Shown one piece after another: positions 1 to 11,323 of a DNA stretch of 64,000 nucleotides. Every line of letters starts with the position of its first letter. Within the stretch, counting starts at the first letter, position 1. The notes under the pieces are model-generated. The model had not been told where the DNA came from, searched no databases, and was given only the letters and a program-made list of their open reading frames with translations. Position numbers and translations under genes: made by a program. Source of the DNA: Isoetes taiwanensis (taxonomy: Eukaryota; Streptophyta; Lycopodiopsida; Isoetales; Isoetaceae); contig JAJEKV010000003.1 in the NCBI GenBank assembly GCA_021234155.1, forward strand, positions 19,206,386 through 19,270,385, given 5' to 3'.

Positions 1-1467
1 ACAGCGGAAGCGATAACACGTCAGAACTAGCATCAACATATACAAATACTACCTCGAAGGGTAGTGCATCACACATAAACCAAGGCAAAGATGATAATCA
101 CGAACCATAAAACATGAGAGCTCCTACCCCGGCTCAGACTCGTAAGGAGGATGACTGACCGGCTAGGCCTCAAGATAGAGCAGACCGAGTCATGGCAATG
201 GCGAGGGCTGGCATAGAACAATGGCTAGGGTTGACCACTCCATCCGCCCCTCATGTGCATACTTTGCAAAAGGGCTAGATCAGGCTCTGACAGGACTCTA
301 GCCTTCCGGATACGCAATCCCATGGCATCACCCATCGGGACTACTCCAGGTTGCATCTCCCTGGTCCGATGAGGCAGGAAGGGTTGCATCTCCCCTTCCC
401 AGGATCTAGAGGTGCGTGGGCTAGAGAATCGTGGCGACACCACGATCTGTGCTGGTGAACCCCCAAAGCGAGAGCCAAGCCAATTCACTTGCAGCTCTCG
501 AGAGGCGAGGCAACACCATTGCCCGGGGAGGTGTCGGACCCATGCTCGGCCCCACGAAGTGGCCCGACCATAAGCCTAGCCCACTATGGGATCCCGAAGC
601 CCCCACTTTCGGCGGGGATCCTCCCTCCACTTTCCCTCTAGCCCGTTATATGGTGCTGAGTCATATCATAGCCTCAATAGCCTGGTGGGCTCCTATGCGT
701 GCCGCAACTAATAGGAACTAAGGGATCTACTCTAGGAGCATACTACATATAGCTCTAGGTCTCTACCCCCTTCCCAATACAAGAGGAGCAAACATGATCA
801 ACCATCATCACATAATCATCACATCATGAGAATAACCATAAGAAGAACATCTTAACCTAATCATACAACTAACTAATGGTTAGGGTTCCTTGATTAGGGT
901 TCAAGATGTTGAAATATGGGTTCTAGGATGGCTCTACTCTAGATACAAGATACTAGCACATATCGGAATGCTAATTCGGATGAGCTATCACAACTACTAT
1001 CCTACATACCTGCTCTGAAGCTCTCCCTCCAGATCAGGTGTGCCTCCATGGTCTCCGGAGCTCACGAGATGCGCTCCTACTCCAAGAGCGAGTCTACCTG
1101 CTTTGGGGCTGCTTGCACCGGTCTATGCCACAACAAGCGATGTTGAAGCGGGGGTTTCGAGCAGTAGGTGAGTCTCACGGGTGCTAGGGCTGGAAAGAGG
1201 TCTAGGGTTAGGGTTTATGCCTATATAAGTTAGGTCCACCTAGGATGCCACGTGGCACCAATCGGGTGAGTCCTGTGTGGCGGTGCCCCAATAGGTTAAG
1301 GCCACGTGGATAATGGCTTAACCTATGGTTGGCTAAGTTATGAGAATAACTTAGCCATGCCCCCTAGTGCCACAATCTATGGTATACAAGGCTATGAAGA
1401 TAGACTTGTATGGGTGACGGATCGAGGAATATCGTATTTATGGCGTATATTCCCCTGGACCGTCACA
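1..1467 (-). mobile_element. 3' LTR of a chromovirus, cut by the window edge
   Basis: Positions 1 to about 809 match 11,492-12,309 with a few percent of differences and small indels, so this is one of a pair of long terminal repeats. It ends on the window strand in GTCACA at 1467, which is the TG...CA boundary next to a polypurine tract. By alignment to the right-hand copy, about 167 bp lie before the window, so the full LTR would be roughly 1.63 kb. The element is transcribed on the minus strand, making this its 3' LTR. The part from 810 to 1467 has no partner in the truncated right copy. Confidence 0.85.
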
Positions 1468-1480
1468 TTCTCCCCCCCTT
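1468..1480 (-). other. polypurine tract of the chromovirus
   Basis: Directly inside the 3' LTR, the minus strand reads AAGGGGGGGAGAA. A polypurine tract in this position primes plus-strand DNA synthesis in LTR retrotransposons. It fixes both the LTR boundary and the minus-strand orientation. Confidence 0.8.
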
Positions 1481-2387
1481 AGGACAATGCTGTCCTCAGC
1501 ATTGCGCTAAGGTGACGAACCTACCTTATGCCTGCACAAGCAACAACATGTCATAACCTTTAGTTTATTATAGTAATCAAGTTTTATTAGTTCAAGTCAA
1601 AAATTTAGGCTATATTTGTACTTATACAAAATTATATAGCCTTAACACGGTTATTTCTTACGATAATTCAAAACATTATTGTAAGAGTTATTAGGGTTCA
1701 TAATCTAAATTATGGCTCCCCCTATCTTCTCGTAATGCGCTCCTCGTTGAAGTCCACCTTCTACTTGCCTGCTAAAGGAGCACATTACGTTAGTTTAGTT
1801 AATAATTTGTGGTTTTAGGGGACCACCCCCCTTACCTCCTTGAGCGAACTCTTGACTCAAGGTTGTCCTACTACCTTGCCCAAGATCATGGCCCTTTTGG
1901 ATTTGAGCTTAAGGATCATTTAAGATGCTCCCATCATCGCCCATGATCGAGTGCTACCTTGTACTCGGTTACCCGGTGCCGAGTACCCCTAGTGCATCAT
2001 GCCCCACGGGTTTGAAGCTAGGGAACGTCTCACGATCCCATCATCGCGCATGATCACTTTAACCTTCACCATGACCCTCCTACGGCCAGGTGTGCGTACC
2101 CGCATCGTGGCATAGAGATCATCGATCGATGTCCCATCATCGCCCACCATGCCTCATTCCTCACTCACATGACCCTAATGGTCATGCGCACCTCTTAGTG
2201 CGTGTGGCCTAGAGAATGCCCTAAAGGCGTATCCCATCATCGCCCACCACGATCCAAGGTTACGGCACATGCACCCTAGTAGCTAGAATGCATGCGCCCG
2301 GGCTTAAAACTAACTAACAACATACTAGCTAACCACGGCAAGTCGGGGGTCGACCAAGTGGGAGGCGACTTCGCCCATCAAACTCCT

Positions 2388-3830
2388 TCATAAACTCGGG
2401 TATTGCTTCTCCAAGTCTTGCTTCAATACCCATGTCGCATCTTCCACGGGTAAGTGCTTCCACTTAACCAAATCTTTGGAAGGCTGAGACCTCCTAGTCT
2501 TCTTGAATGACTTATCAAGAAGCAATTCAGGCACTATTTCTACTTGCTCCTCAGTCATTTCCAACAAGGTTGGAGTATCCAAAACCTCCTCGGGGTTAGG
2601 ATTGTGCCTTTTTAATAAACTTTACGTGGAAGACCTTGTGAACCTTGAGATGGGCTGGAAGATCCAACTTGTAGGCTTGAGAGCCCACTCTCTCCAAAAT
2701 CTTGAGCGGACCAGCCCACCTAGGGGCAAGCTTCTTGCAGCTCCCAATCCATGACTTGGCTTGCTTCACCTTTATCTTCAACCCGGGACGCTATCGCCTA
2801 CCTTGAACTCTCTTACGGTCACGTGCTTGCCCGGCTACACTCTTACGCCGACTTCTTGCTGCCAATAAGTAACCCCTTACTTCTTCTACTAGCTGCTTTG
2901 CATATCCCCTAACATCTGCTGGGACACTTCTACCTTGGACCACGGGATTGTGCGGTATCGGGGTTAAGCACTGGTACCCGTAATTTACCATGAAAGGAGA
3001 CATCGAGATGACTCTGCTTGGCACTGTTGTTGTAAGAATTCCACCAAGTGGATGTACTCATCCCACTTGGACTGCTTGTTCCACACATAGCTTGAAGCAT
3101 GTCTTCAATGATCCGATTCGTCCTCTCCGTCGGCCATCTGTTTGGGGATGATATGCCGTGCTCATGGAGAGCGTGCGAATGGTGCTAAAGAGATCTGCGC
3201 AAAAAGGCACTCATAAACTTAGAATCTCTATCAGATATTATCTCGAGGCATGCCATGGAGTCTGAAAATCTCCCTTACAAATAACTTGGCATTATCTAAT
3301 GCGGTGTCGGTAGTCTTGCAAGGCACAAAATGTGCCATCTTAGATAACTTATCTCGACAACCATCAATGCATCCTTGCCTCGAAGAGTTCTAGGGAGACA
3401 CTGATGAAATTCATGCTTATGACCTCCCACTTTGCATTTGGCACCCCAATGGCTCAAGAGCACACGGAATCGAAGTTGCTCGCTTTGGTCTGTGACATAA
3501 GCGGCAATCGAATATATGCAGCTATCTGCCTCTTCATTCTGGCGAAGTAGCTGCCGAATCTTGAAATAGGTCTTCATGAAGCCCGGCATGCCTGCTATTG
3601 GGCTGTTATGTGTGTCATGAAGAATTAGCTTCCTTACCCACGATGATTCGGGCACACACAACTTATGCTTGTGATACAACAGGTTGCCTTCCTTCTTATA
3701 ATGCTTGAAGGCTTCCCGCTCCTTATCATTACGGCTTCCTTGGAAAGACTTTCCCATACCTCCTTGAAGTCCACATCGTTGGCAAGGACTCCTCAATCTT
3801 CTTGCCAAACTCACTTTCGAAGAGTGGAAA
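2388..3830 (-). pseudogene. integrase and chromodomain of the chromovirus (broken)
   Basis: Read on the minus strand, 3814-3296 contains the integrase HHCC zinc-finger segment (LLYHKHKLCVP, then HDTHNSPIAGMPG). 3024-2791 holds the end of the catalytic core (SPFMVNYGY, then TPI). 2781-2596 has the conserved C-terminal GPF/Y-type segment (KLAPRWAGPLKILERVG, then KVHKVFHVKFIKK). 2582-2388 is a chromodomain: PELLLDKSF at the start, DLVKWKHLPVEDATWV in the middle. The Trp in VKWK corresponds to one aromatic-cage position. The first cage aromatic is not evident, as in many group II chromodomains. Several frameshifts separate these blocks. The chromodomain would direct integration to methylated-H3 chromatin. 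Confidence 0.85.
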
Positions 3831-3899
3831 TCGCATTACAATCGTCCTTATGCGAAATGGTCTCTGGAGAGGGCATACGCTACAACATTAAGCTTACGG

Positions 3900-5150
3900 G
3901 CTTATATATAATATCAAAATCATACTCCTCAAGGAATTCCATCCACCTCCTTTGCCTTAAGTTGAGGGTGGCTGGGGTGAAAAGATCTTGAAGGCTCACG
4001 GTGATCGGTATCCAAGCTGAAACTTCCTTCGGTGAGATAATGCCTCCATATCCTCAATGCCCGACAATGGCTAGCAGCTCGATCATGGGTTGGGTAGCGT
4101 TGCTCGGCGTCGTTCATCTTCTTCCGAGTCGTGGCGACTACCCTTCCTTCTTGCATCAAAAGGCCCCTGTTGCTATCTTGCTTGCATCTGTTGCTACCAA
4201 CTTATCTTTACTTTCGGATCGGGAAGAACAAGCACCGGTCTTTGTTGTTAAAGGCCTCTTTAAGCTTCTCAAAAAGAAGCTTGGACTTTCTCTAACCAAT
4301 GGCTAGTCAATCCTTAATCTTCTTGGCCTTAGTGAGGTCCGGCGGAGGGGCGCCCACTTAGCAAAGTCCTTCACGAACTTTACGTAATATCCGCCAACCA
4401 GAAAGCTTCTTACTTACGCCACATTCCTTGGGCTGGCCAATCAACTATTGCCTCAATCTTAGATGGATGTGGAGATTCCCTCGGATGTTACTACATGCCC
4501 CAAATACTCCACTTTCGGCTTTGTTGCAAAGTGGCACTTAGAGAGCTTCCCATACAACAGATGGCGTCTCAACTTCTCCAACACTTTCACGAGATCTTGA
4601 CAATGCTCCTCAAGGGACTTCTTTGTAGATTAGGATGTCGTCGAAAGAAGACAATAACAAAATCATCCAAGAAGTCTCACGAAGATGTCGTTCATGAGGC
4701 ATAAGCGTTCTTTGGAGCATTCGATAGTCAAAAGGGCATTCTTGTAAACTCAAAGTGACCATCTGGCGTTACGGCGGTCTTATGGATATCCTCTTCTTTT
4801 ATTCTTATCGATGGTATCGACCTCAAATCAATTTTAGAGAATACCTTTGCTCCTTGTAGGCTGATCCATTAGGTCATCGCCCTTGGCAATGCATACTTAT
4901 TCTTTATCGTGCGCTTATTAATTTGGCGATAGTCTATCACATTCTTAAGCTCCCATCTTTCTTCTTCACAAAGAGTATAGGTGCTCGAAAGGAGACACAC
5001 TTGCTCTTATAAATCAAGCTCGAGCAATTCGAAGAAATTTTGTTTCTTGAGCTCAATCAATTGCAGGGGTGCTCATTCTATATGGCCTTCTTGGTAGGCT
5101 TAAGCATCCGGAGCCAATGTGATCTTACATTCCACACCCTATAAGGTGGC
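3900..5150 (-). pseudogene. reverse transcriptase and RNase H of the chromovirus (broken)
   Basis: On the minus strand, around 4652-4631, the sequence reads FFDDIL, the Ty3/gypsy reverse transcriptase active site. It is followed by the thumb signature KLSKCHFATKPKVEYLGHVV near 4550-4480. Further on, 4130-3940 gives the RNase H segment typical of gypsy elements (KKMNDAEQRYPTHDR, RALRIWRHYL, then a TDH motif). Stops and frame changes occur throughout, so no intact polyprotein is possible. The order RT then RNase H then integrase agrees with the Ty3/gypsy arrangement and not with Copia. Confidence 0.85.
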
Positions 5151-5379
5151 ATTTGCGGATTTCATCAGGAAATACATCCTTGAACTCGAAATAAGCCTTG
5201 CTATACGCACGGGCAAGCCCTGATTCCCCTTTGGGTCATTTCCCTCACCTTGCACGGCTCAAGCGATTCCATCCTCAAGATGTAGTCCACCTTATTCTTT
5301 TCTATACTCTTCCTTATTTGCTTCAAAGAAATACCTTTGCATGGGAGAATCTAGCTTCTTACCTTTCACTATCAATTTG

Positions 5380-7120
5380 CTGCCATCACGGTGCCGTCAT
5401 GGTGACTTCATTCGGTCGCCAATCAATCATGGCTTTGGCTGGCTTCAAAAATTCCATCCCCACTATCGGATCATATCTTCCGATATCCATGACTTCTGCT
5501 CCCATCGGCCCCTTAGCCCCACTAAGGTCTATGTCAAAGGTGATCCTCCTCCCCTTAGTGTGCCGAATGAATGCCGTTTGCCATAGCCTCTTGGCCTTGG
5601 CTTAGACTTCAATACCTTGTTCTTCATTAGAGCAGCCAATCTAGGAGATGCAAAATTATGAGAGCTACGTATCTATGAGGACTACATAAGGATTACTATC
5701 TATGATCCCATCGGCGGCGATGATAATGATCGTGATTCTCTATATCACTGTCTCAATGTTTGCACATATGTGGCACTCACCATCTATGAAGTCGGCCCTC
5801 CTGGCGGTGCGTCGTCCTCGTAAAAACTACGTTGGGGAGTCCCAATCCAAGAGTTACGCCAAGGTGATTTGCATGCGAATGGACAATCATGTGTTCGGTG
5901 CCTTTGGCTGGAAGCACCTGAAGCATAACTTTTCTCAATGCATTCTGTCTCTTTTCCCGACCGGCAAACTGTCTAGGAGGCGGCTTAAAACCTTTGCCCA
6001 CGATGCGTTACGTGGCTTCTACGGTCCCCAAAAGCTTTGTTCGACCCTTACCTTGCTGCTGACTCCACGATGGTGTAGGCTGCTGATTGCTTACCGATAT
6101 TGCCCACGATCTTTGCTTATTTGAACTCTTACCCCGAAGGTTTATTTGTTTCTCTGCTGGAGTTCTTTGGTGCCTCTTCCAAACTTATAGCTTTATCTTG
6201 GCTGTGCAAGCTGACTTGGGTTGATTGCTCTAACAAGCCTCTTGATATTCTTTGTTCAACCCCTCAATGTAAGTATCCACGGCTTGCCTCTCGAGACTCG
6301 GGGAACATGCGGCTGAGCCTCATAAATTCTTGGTATACTTAGCCAGCGATAAGCTACCACGATTCAACTGTAAAAGCTGCTGAATCGTCTACTAGTATGA
6401 GACCTTGGCACATAGTGCTTGCGGAAAGCCTTCTTTGAAGGTCTTAAACACTGCAATTGTTCCTCTTGACTTGTTGGACTTAGCATATCCCTTCCACGGA
6501 TCCTTGCGGTCCAATAAGGTTAGCTGTAGCAACTTTCCCTATGTCCTTGTCTTTCATACCGTATGAGTTGCCAAATTCTTCCATTTCATCAAGCCATGCT
6601 TCAGACCTCCATACGATCTGTCTTTCCACGAGCTGGCCGAGCTTCCTTGTCTTCCATACATTGCTCATAGCACTATCCACCTTTTTTCGATAGTCATCTG
6701 TCTTTCTTGCTCTTTTCCTTGCTTTAGGTGTGCTTGGTATTTGTCGCCGGGCGGAGCTGTCCTCCTTTGGAAGAGCTATCGATGGCTGGAGCTAGATGAT
6801 GATGGACTCTGGTTCTCCTCTTCCTTCTCCTATCACTGGCGTTCCCCTTTGGTTTGCCCTCCCCTTTCTGGCGAGGGACCGTCACCACCGGGAAAACAAG
6901 GTGGAGGTGGAGGACCATCTTCTGTGCATTCATGAGAGGTGTCGCCCGAGTTGATGAGATGTTGCATTTGGTTCCTCATACGCACCAACCTTGCGTTGAC
7001 TGCCTCGGTGACATATCTGCTCAAAATCTTCTTGTTCCTGCCAAACAAGTTCCTTGGTACCCAATTGCGTGGTGGTCTTTGGTCTTGAGATCACGCACTT
7101 GAGTTCCTTCTGCAAGGATT
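5380..7120 (-). pseudogene. gag and protease region of the chromovirus (broken)
   Basis: On the minus strand, 7115-6480 encodes gag-like pieces with a glutamine-rich coiled segment, a proline/glycine-rich linker (PPPPPCFPGGDGPSPERGG) and a capsid-like segment (WLDEMEEFGNSYG). Near 5930-5890 there is a CFRC zinc-knuckle-like remnant. Around 5490-5400 the frame reads MDIGRYDPIVGMEFLKPAKA, which resembles the protease-RT junction of gypsy elements (a YDxILGM-type motif). Frameshifts and stops separate all pieces. The exact gag start cannot be fixed. Confidence 0.65.
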
Positions 7121-7494
7121 GATCATCAATACATTTTATTTGGGTTAGATGTTGATCAATTTTACTTGCAATTGAATTATCTTTAGTTATAAGAAATCAT
7201 ACAAACCTTACATTGACAAAGCGGTTAATAGTCATTAATACATAAGGATTACATGATAAGGTAGATATATCTTAGCATAATGGGTACCACGAAACATTTA
7301 GCACAAAACTTAAGAAAATTTCACAATTATTGATTGGCCTCGAAAGCACTGAAGAAGTTCTTGACATCCACGAATCGGAGGCCTTTCTTGGGGATTGCGC
7401 CAAGATGTTCCTCGTCGATCTTCCTTCAAGTGCCGGGCCATCTCGGTTCGGAAGTTCGGTCTTCATTGCTGCTACTGCTGAAAGTGTTGCGTCC

Positions 7495-8259
7495 CTAAGG
7501 TGCCCTCTCGCAAAGTCGAGGCAATGGGCCCTTGGCCGCCTGTGAAAAGAATGATGTGATCGGCATGGGCGTATATCTTGAGTCTTTGCCGAAGCCGAAA
7601 GTGCTATGAGAAGTGCCGCGGTTCTTCCCCCTTGGGCTGAACTCCTTGTGGAAGACTATCATTTGCCCTTGAGGGGCTGGAAGATAGTAGCGAAGTGCGT
7701 GCCCTTCCCCGCCTCGCGATCCAGTGCCCTTCCTCTGAGCTGCTTCACCGTAGGCATCCACTGCCATCAGGTCTTCATGATCCCTCCACATGCTGGTTGC
7801 ATTGTCCAAGTTGATGCTGCTGGACCCTTCCCTCATGCTCCTGGCTCGAACTGGTCTGCTTGAGCTTGGGCCCTTCCCTGGTTTGTAGAGTGTGCTCTGT
7901 ATCTGCTGGAACTCCTCCTCTGAGATGATAGGTTCCTGCTGTCGATAGATCTCCCTTATCTGCTGATAGGCTGCTATGTCCGACATTGTCTCCCCAGCAT
8001 AAGAGTGTCTCTCCGCCAGCTCCCTTGGAATCTCCTGGTATGAGTAGTCGATGAGGTCTGTGCTCTTCCCGTGTGCTATCATGCCCAAGAGCTCGTCGAT
8101 TCGAAGACCCTGTTCCTGACAGTAGGACAAGTTGAGGATGTCATTCGCAAAAATGTACTCCTCCCCGTCGATGACTATCGGTGACAAAGCTGTGATGCCG
8201 ACTGGTGGGTCGGTAGCTGTTCTCACGTCGTCGTCATGCCTCAACGCATACCTCTGCAT
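7495..8259 (-). CDS. unknown 254-aa ORF inside the chromovirus
   Basis: This is the longest uninterrupted ORF of the element. Without a Met, the frame stays open upstream to about 8395. The protein is hydrophilic, with an acidic N-terminal half (LNLSYCQEQGLRIDELLGM, then a Glu/Gln-rich stretch including EEEFQQIQ). The C-terminal half is basic and rich in Ser, Gly and Pro. I do not recognise a domain. It lies between the H3-like ORF and gag, where ordinary gypsy elements have only a short leader. Its survival as an open frame among broken neighbours may mean it was under constraint or simply that it is less hit. It could be the N-terminal part of an extended gag. Confidence 0.5.
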   Translation of the reverse strand: MQRYALRHDDDVRTATDPPVGITALSPIVIDGEEYIFANDILNLSYCQEQGLRIDELLGMIAHGKSTDLIDYSYQEIPRELAERHSYAGETMSDIAAYQQIREIYRQQEPIISEEEFQQIQSTLYKPGKGPSSSRPVRARSMREGSSSINLDNATSMWRDHEDLMAVDAYGEAAQRKGTGSRGGEGHALRYYLPAPQGQMIVFHKEFSPRGKNRGTSHSTFGFGKDSRYTPMPITSFFSQAAKGPLPRLCERAP

Positions 8260-8399
8260 TCTTGTTGCCTCCCTGCTCTCCCATTCTGGGTTCTGCTCCC
8301 CTAGCTGCTCGTAGTCTTCATGGATCTGTAGAGATGGTGCCCCTGACGTCGTGCCATAGTATTCGTAGGCGGAGGACTCTATATTCAGGATTTGATCAC

Positions 8400-9645
8400 G
8401 GGCCCTCTGGTATCAAGTGGCGCTAAGTCTAAGGGCTGAGCAGGAGGGTTCCCCTACTTTGTTGATTGACTTATAGTGCATGAAGAGGGCAAGGGCATGC
8501 GAAATTTGAAAGGTACCTATGCCTATTATGTCTGCGGGTCATGTGTCGGGCATGGTCCTAGTCCTATCCCATAGGCTGCTTCTTGCCTTTGGATCCCGCC
8601 AACTCTCGACCTAAGGCTTGGGTAAGTGTCTCAAGAGAAACCCAATTCCCTCCCCTAGGAGGCGATCCTAACTTCCCAAGGCGGGGACTGCTGGTCATAT
8701 TGGCACATAATGTCCGTGTAGTAGGGTGTTCTAGTCAAGGTTGCATGAAGATCAAACAAGTGATCAAACACGAGAGAAGGCTTGATCTGAGGAAGGCGAT
8801 GGATATGGCTTGCGGACATTGTACCATCTCGAAGTTCTTTGAAGCCATTGGCATTGAGGCAAGGGTGTAGAAAATGGCTTACAAGGATCAGTGGAGGTTC
8901 AGAAAATCGCCTAAGGGGCTGGGAGCAGTTCTGTAGAAGGAAAAATGGCAAATGGGACCTATTTTTATAGACTATGGGTGACCTCGGGGTTCGTGCAAAA
9001 AGGTACCTACCTAAGACGACCTTGGTTCTATGGCTCTGGGTGTCCAAATGAACTACCATGAAGTGCAAACTTAAGCAAAACAAAGCAGGAAACACTACAT
9101 GGCAATTTATTTGATCAAATTTGGCTGATTTGGGTCAAAAATGGCCTGACCCAGGTGAATCAGCGGATGGCCTCAGCGTGACGGGATGACAGCGTTTGTG
9201 ATCTCACCGGTTGGCCTGTTTTGGGCCAATTTTTGGTCATTTTTGGGAATTTAAAGATGCTAATATGGCTAATTGGGCCAATTCTAACCTAACTAGCAAA
9301 TTATTTTGAGCAAAACTGACATCTAAAAGCATGATTTTGGGCCCAGTCGGGTGAATCCGCGCGAAACGCGCCCGCGTCGAGGACGCAGAGGCCTTAGGCG
9401 CGGTCTCACCCGGTTGGCCTGATTTTCAGCATTTTTGATGATTTTTTTGCCAAAATTTTGTTGTAGTCATGATTTCTAGGGTGTTTCTAGACATGCTATG
9501 AAGAATTCTACCACAATTGGGTTCTATTTCCTATATTTCAAGCATACAACATTTTTCTAATTTACAAAGGGAAAGTAACTTTTATATTAATAAGAAACAT
9601 AATTACATGGGAGTTTCTCTTTTCTAACAAAATTTACAAAATTTG
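8400..9645. other. non-coding internal stretch of the chromovirus
   Basis: No convincing coding sequence is visible here. The stretch contains two related short segments, near 9,120-9,240 and 9,330-9,440, each with a phrase about a GGTTGGCCTG motif and runs of T and G. At its left edge, 8390-8410, the minus strand reads like GCGCCACTTGATACCAGAGGG. This looks superficially like an LTR end plus primer site, or a splice acceptor. It could be an intron, an untranslated spacer or the relic of a nested element. Confidence 0.4.
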
Positions 9646-9649
9646 AGGC

Positions 9650-10750
9650 CTAAGGCCTCTCTCTGAGAATCCTCCGTGCTAAGTGAATATCCTTAGGCAT
9701 AAGGGTAACTCTCTTAGCATGGATATGAAGGTTCCCTTCCTCGAAGAGCTGGACCAGCTTCGCCCGGAAGCCTCTTGCGGGGCCGGGTCATTAGAGGGGT
9801 AACCCTATAATCGGTCGGGCTGCTGCAACACCTCTCTAAGGAGGCGCTCGAAGGCGCCTTCCTTATCGGGGAGATTCGTGCACATCCGGAAGTGCCGGAA
9901 TCTCCCTAAACTACCCGGGCGTATGTCTTTGTTAGGCCCGTGGTGAACCCTCTTGGGTTTTTTTTTCGGCCCTAGGTGGGGGTGGCTTGGGCTGGTTCTT
10001 CTTGACTGCCGCCCTCCCGACTTGCATTTGCACCTCTGGCGGCGGTACCACTCATTGTACCTCGTCCAGCGGCGAAGGTACTCCTTTGTATCACCACCAT
10101 CTTCGCTTAAACTTCGCGGTCGGTCTTTGGGCCTTGAATGCCCGCTCCCCTACCTTTTGCTTCTTCACCACCTTAGGTGGTTCCGGCCACTTGGGGTAGG
10201 GTGGCCTAGCGTCGGGGTCCTGCTGCCCCTCCTCCTCCTCTTCCTCCACTTGTGGCTCCTCCTCCGGCGGGCCTCTTCAATAGCGGCCGGTCCGGCCGAG
10301 GCCGTCGTTCCTTCTCTTAAATGCGCCTTTCTTGCTCCCTCGGCTCCCTTTCCGGCTCAGCTTCTTTCGTGGCCCTCTCCTCCTCGGCCACTCGCGACTT
10401 TTTCCTTCCCCTTCTTTTTGGGCCTTTGAAGGGCCGCTTCTTGATGCGGTGGTGGTGCTGCTCCTCCACACGTTCTTCAACCTGTTCCTCCACCTCGGTG
10501 TCTGAGGCCCCGAAGTGGCGCGACTCGTCCGTTCTTTGTGTTCCTGCCGACGAGGGGCTGCTACTGGGGCTGCTCTCGGCATCGTGAAAGCTCTGGTCGC
10601 TGCTGCTGCTGCTTGAGGGCGATTCCTCGCCTCCAGGCTTCGGCCGAAGGTGCTCAGGAACTTTCTTCCGCGTGCCGGCCATTTGCTACTGCGCCATAGA
10701 GAGGGGGAAATTTCGCCAAACTTCCTAGCTGTTTGTTTGGTGCGTGCCAT
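9650..10750 (-). pseudogene. histone H3-like protein encoded by the retrotransposon (frameshifted)
   Basis: The minus-strand ORF starting at 10,750 opens with MARTKQTARK, identical to the first residues of canonical histone H3 up to Lys9; I checked it codon by codon. At the far end, 9724-9668 reads [19 protein letters not shown] and stops at TAG 9652-9650, matching the H3 C-terminus (26 of 36 residues by eye from [10 protein letters not shown] onward). Between them, 9921-9913 gives RPG and 9855-9823 gives AFERLLREVLQ, matching H3 RPGTVALRE and PFQRLVREIAQ. The segment from about 10,690 to 9,960 is a long tail insertion absent from H3: Ser-rich, then Glu-rich and Arg/Lys-rich, with DTKEYLRRWTRYNEWYRRQ near 10,100. 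The reading frame changes several times, so this copy is broken. An intact version would be near 365 residues against 136 for H3. CENH3 ancestry is possible (long tail), but MPKDI and the exact tail favour canonical H3. Confidence 0.85.
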
Positions 10751-11310
10751 ATCTTGTGGTTCAGGAAATGGGTGACGTAAGGCTGAGCAAGAGAGAGGTG
10801 AAGGTGAAGGGTTGGAGAGAGAGAATGAGGTGTCAGATATTTAAAAAGGAGGGTCCCTGGGAATATTCTCCTACCATAATTACCCCTATTTATTAGCCCC
10901 CCCTTACTAATTACACCATATTTAGCAATTATTTAACTATTAATGTATATGTTAAATCTATATTAATTGATATTATACTTAAATTTTCGAATTTTTTCTA
11001 ATGGTTCGAAGTGCAATTTATGAATTTGCACCATTTTTCACCTGGGTCTCCGATTGGCATGATTCTTCGACCCATTTTAGGTGAAATTTGATGCAGATGC
11101 ATACTTTTCACTCCAAATTTACTAGAAGATGAATTTGACTCACTCAACTTTCGTCTAACACTTAACCTAAGTCCTGACCCACTACCTAGGAGAAAAAAAT
11201 TTTCCCCCATTTTCGCGGTTCGATGGTGGAAATGTTTATTTCACCCCTATAGGCTGTTAGACTACTTCATGGTTATGGTGGGTGCTAGTTCTTGGTCAAC
11301 CAAGAACATC
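10751..11310. other. leader between primer site and H3-like ORF
   Basis: This AT-rich 5' leader holds no coding sequence that I can support. It begins directly inside the primer-binding site and ends at the H3-like start codon. Confidence 0.5.
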
Positions 11311-11322
11311 GCTCTGATACCA
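11311..11322 (-). other. primer-binding site complementary to initiator tRNA-Met
   Basis: The minus strand reads TGGTATCAGAGC, the standard plant primer-binding site for the 3' end of initiator tRNA-Met. It lies one base inside the LTR boundary at 11,324. This marks the right-hand LTR as the 5' LTR and confirms minus-strand orientation. Confidence 0.9.
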
Positions 11323-11323
11323 T

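Noticed and set aside
8390-8410. Second primer-binding site and nested LTR element
   Set aside because: The match to LTR-end plus primer site is loose and no partner LTR was found between 1,468 and 8,390. Kept as an alternative only.
9953-10587. Plus-strand ORFs across the H3-like region
   Set aside because: They are leucine/serine-rich shadows of the charged minus-strand tail; the minus frame carries the histone matches.
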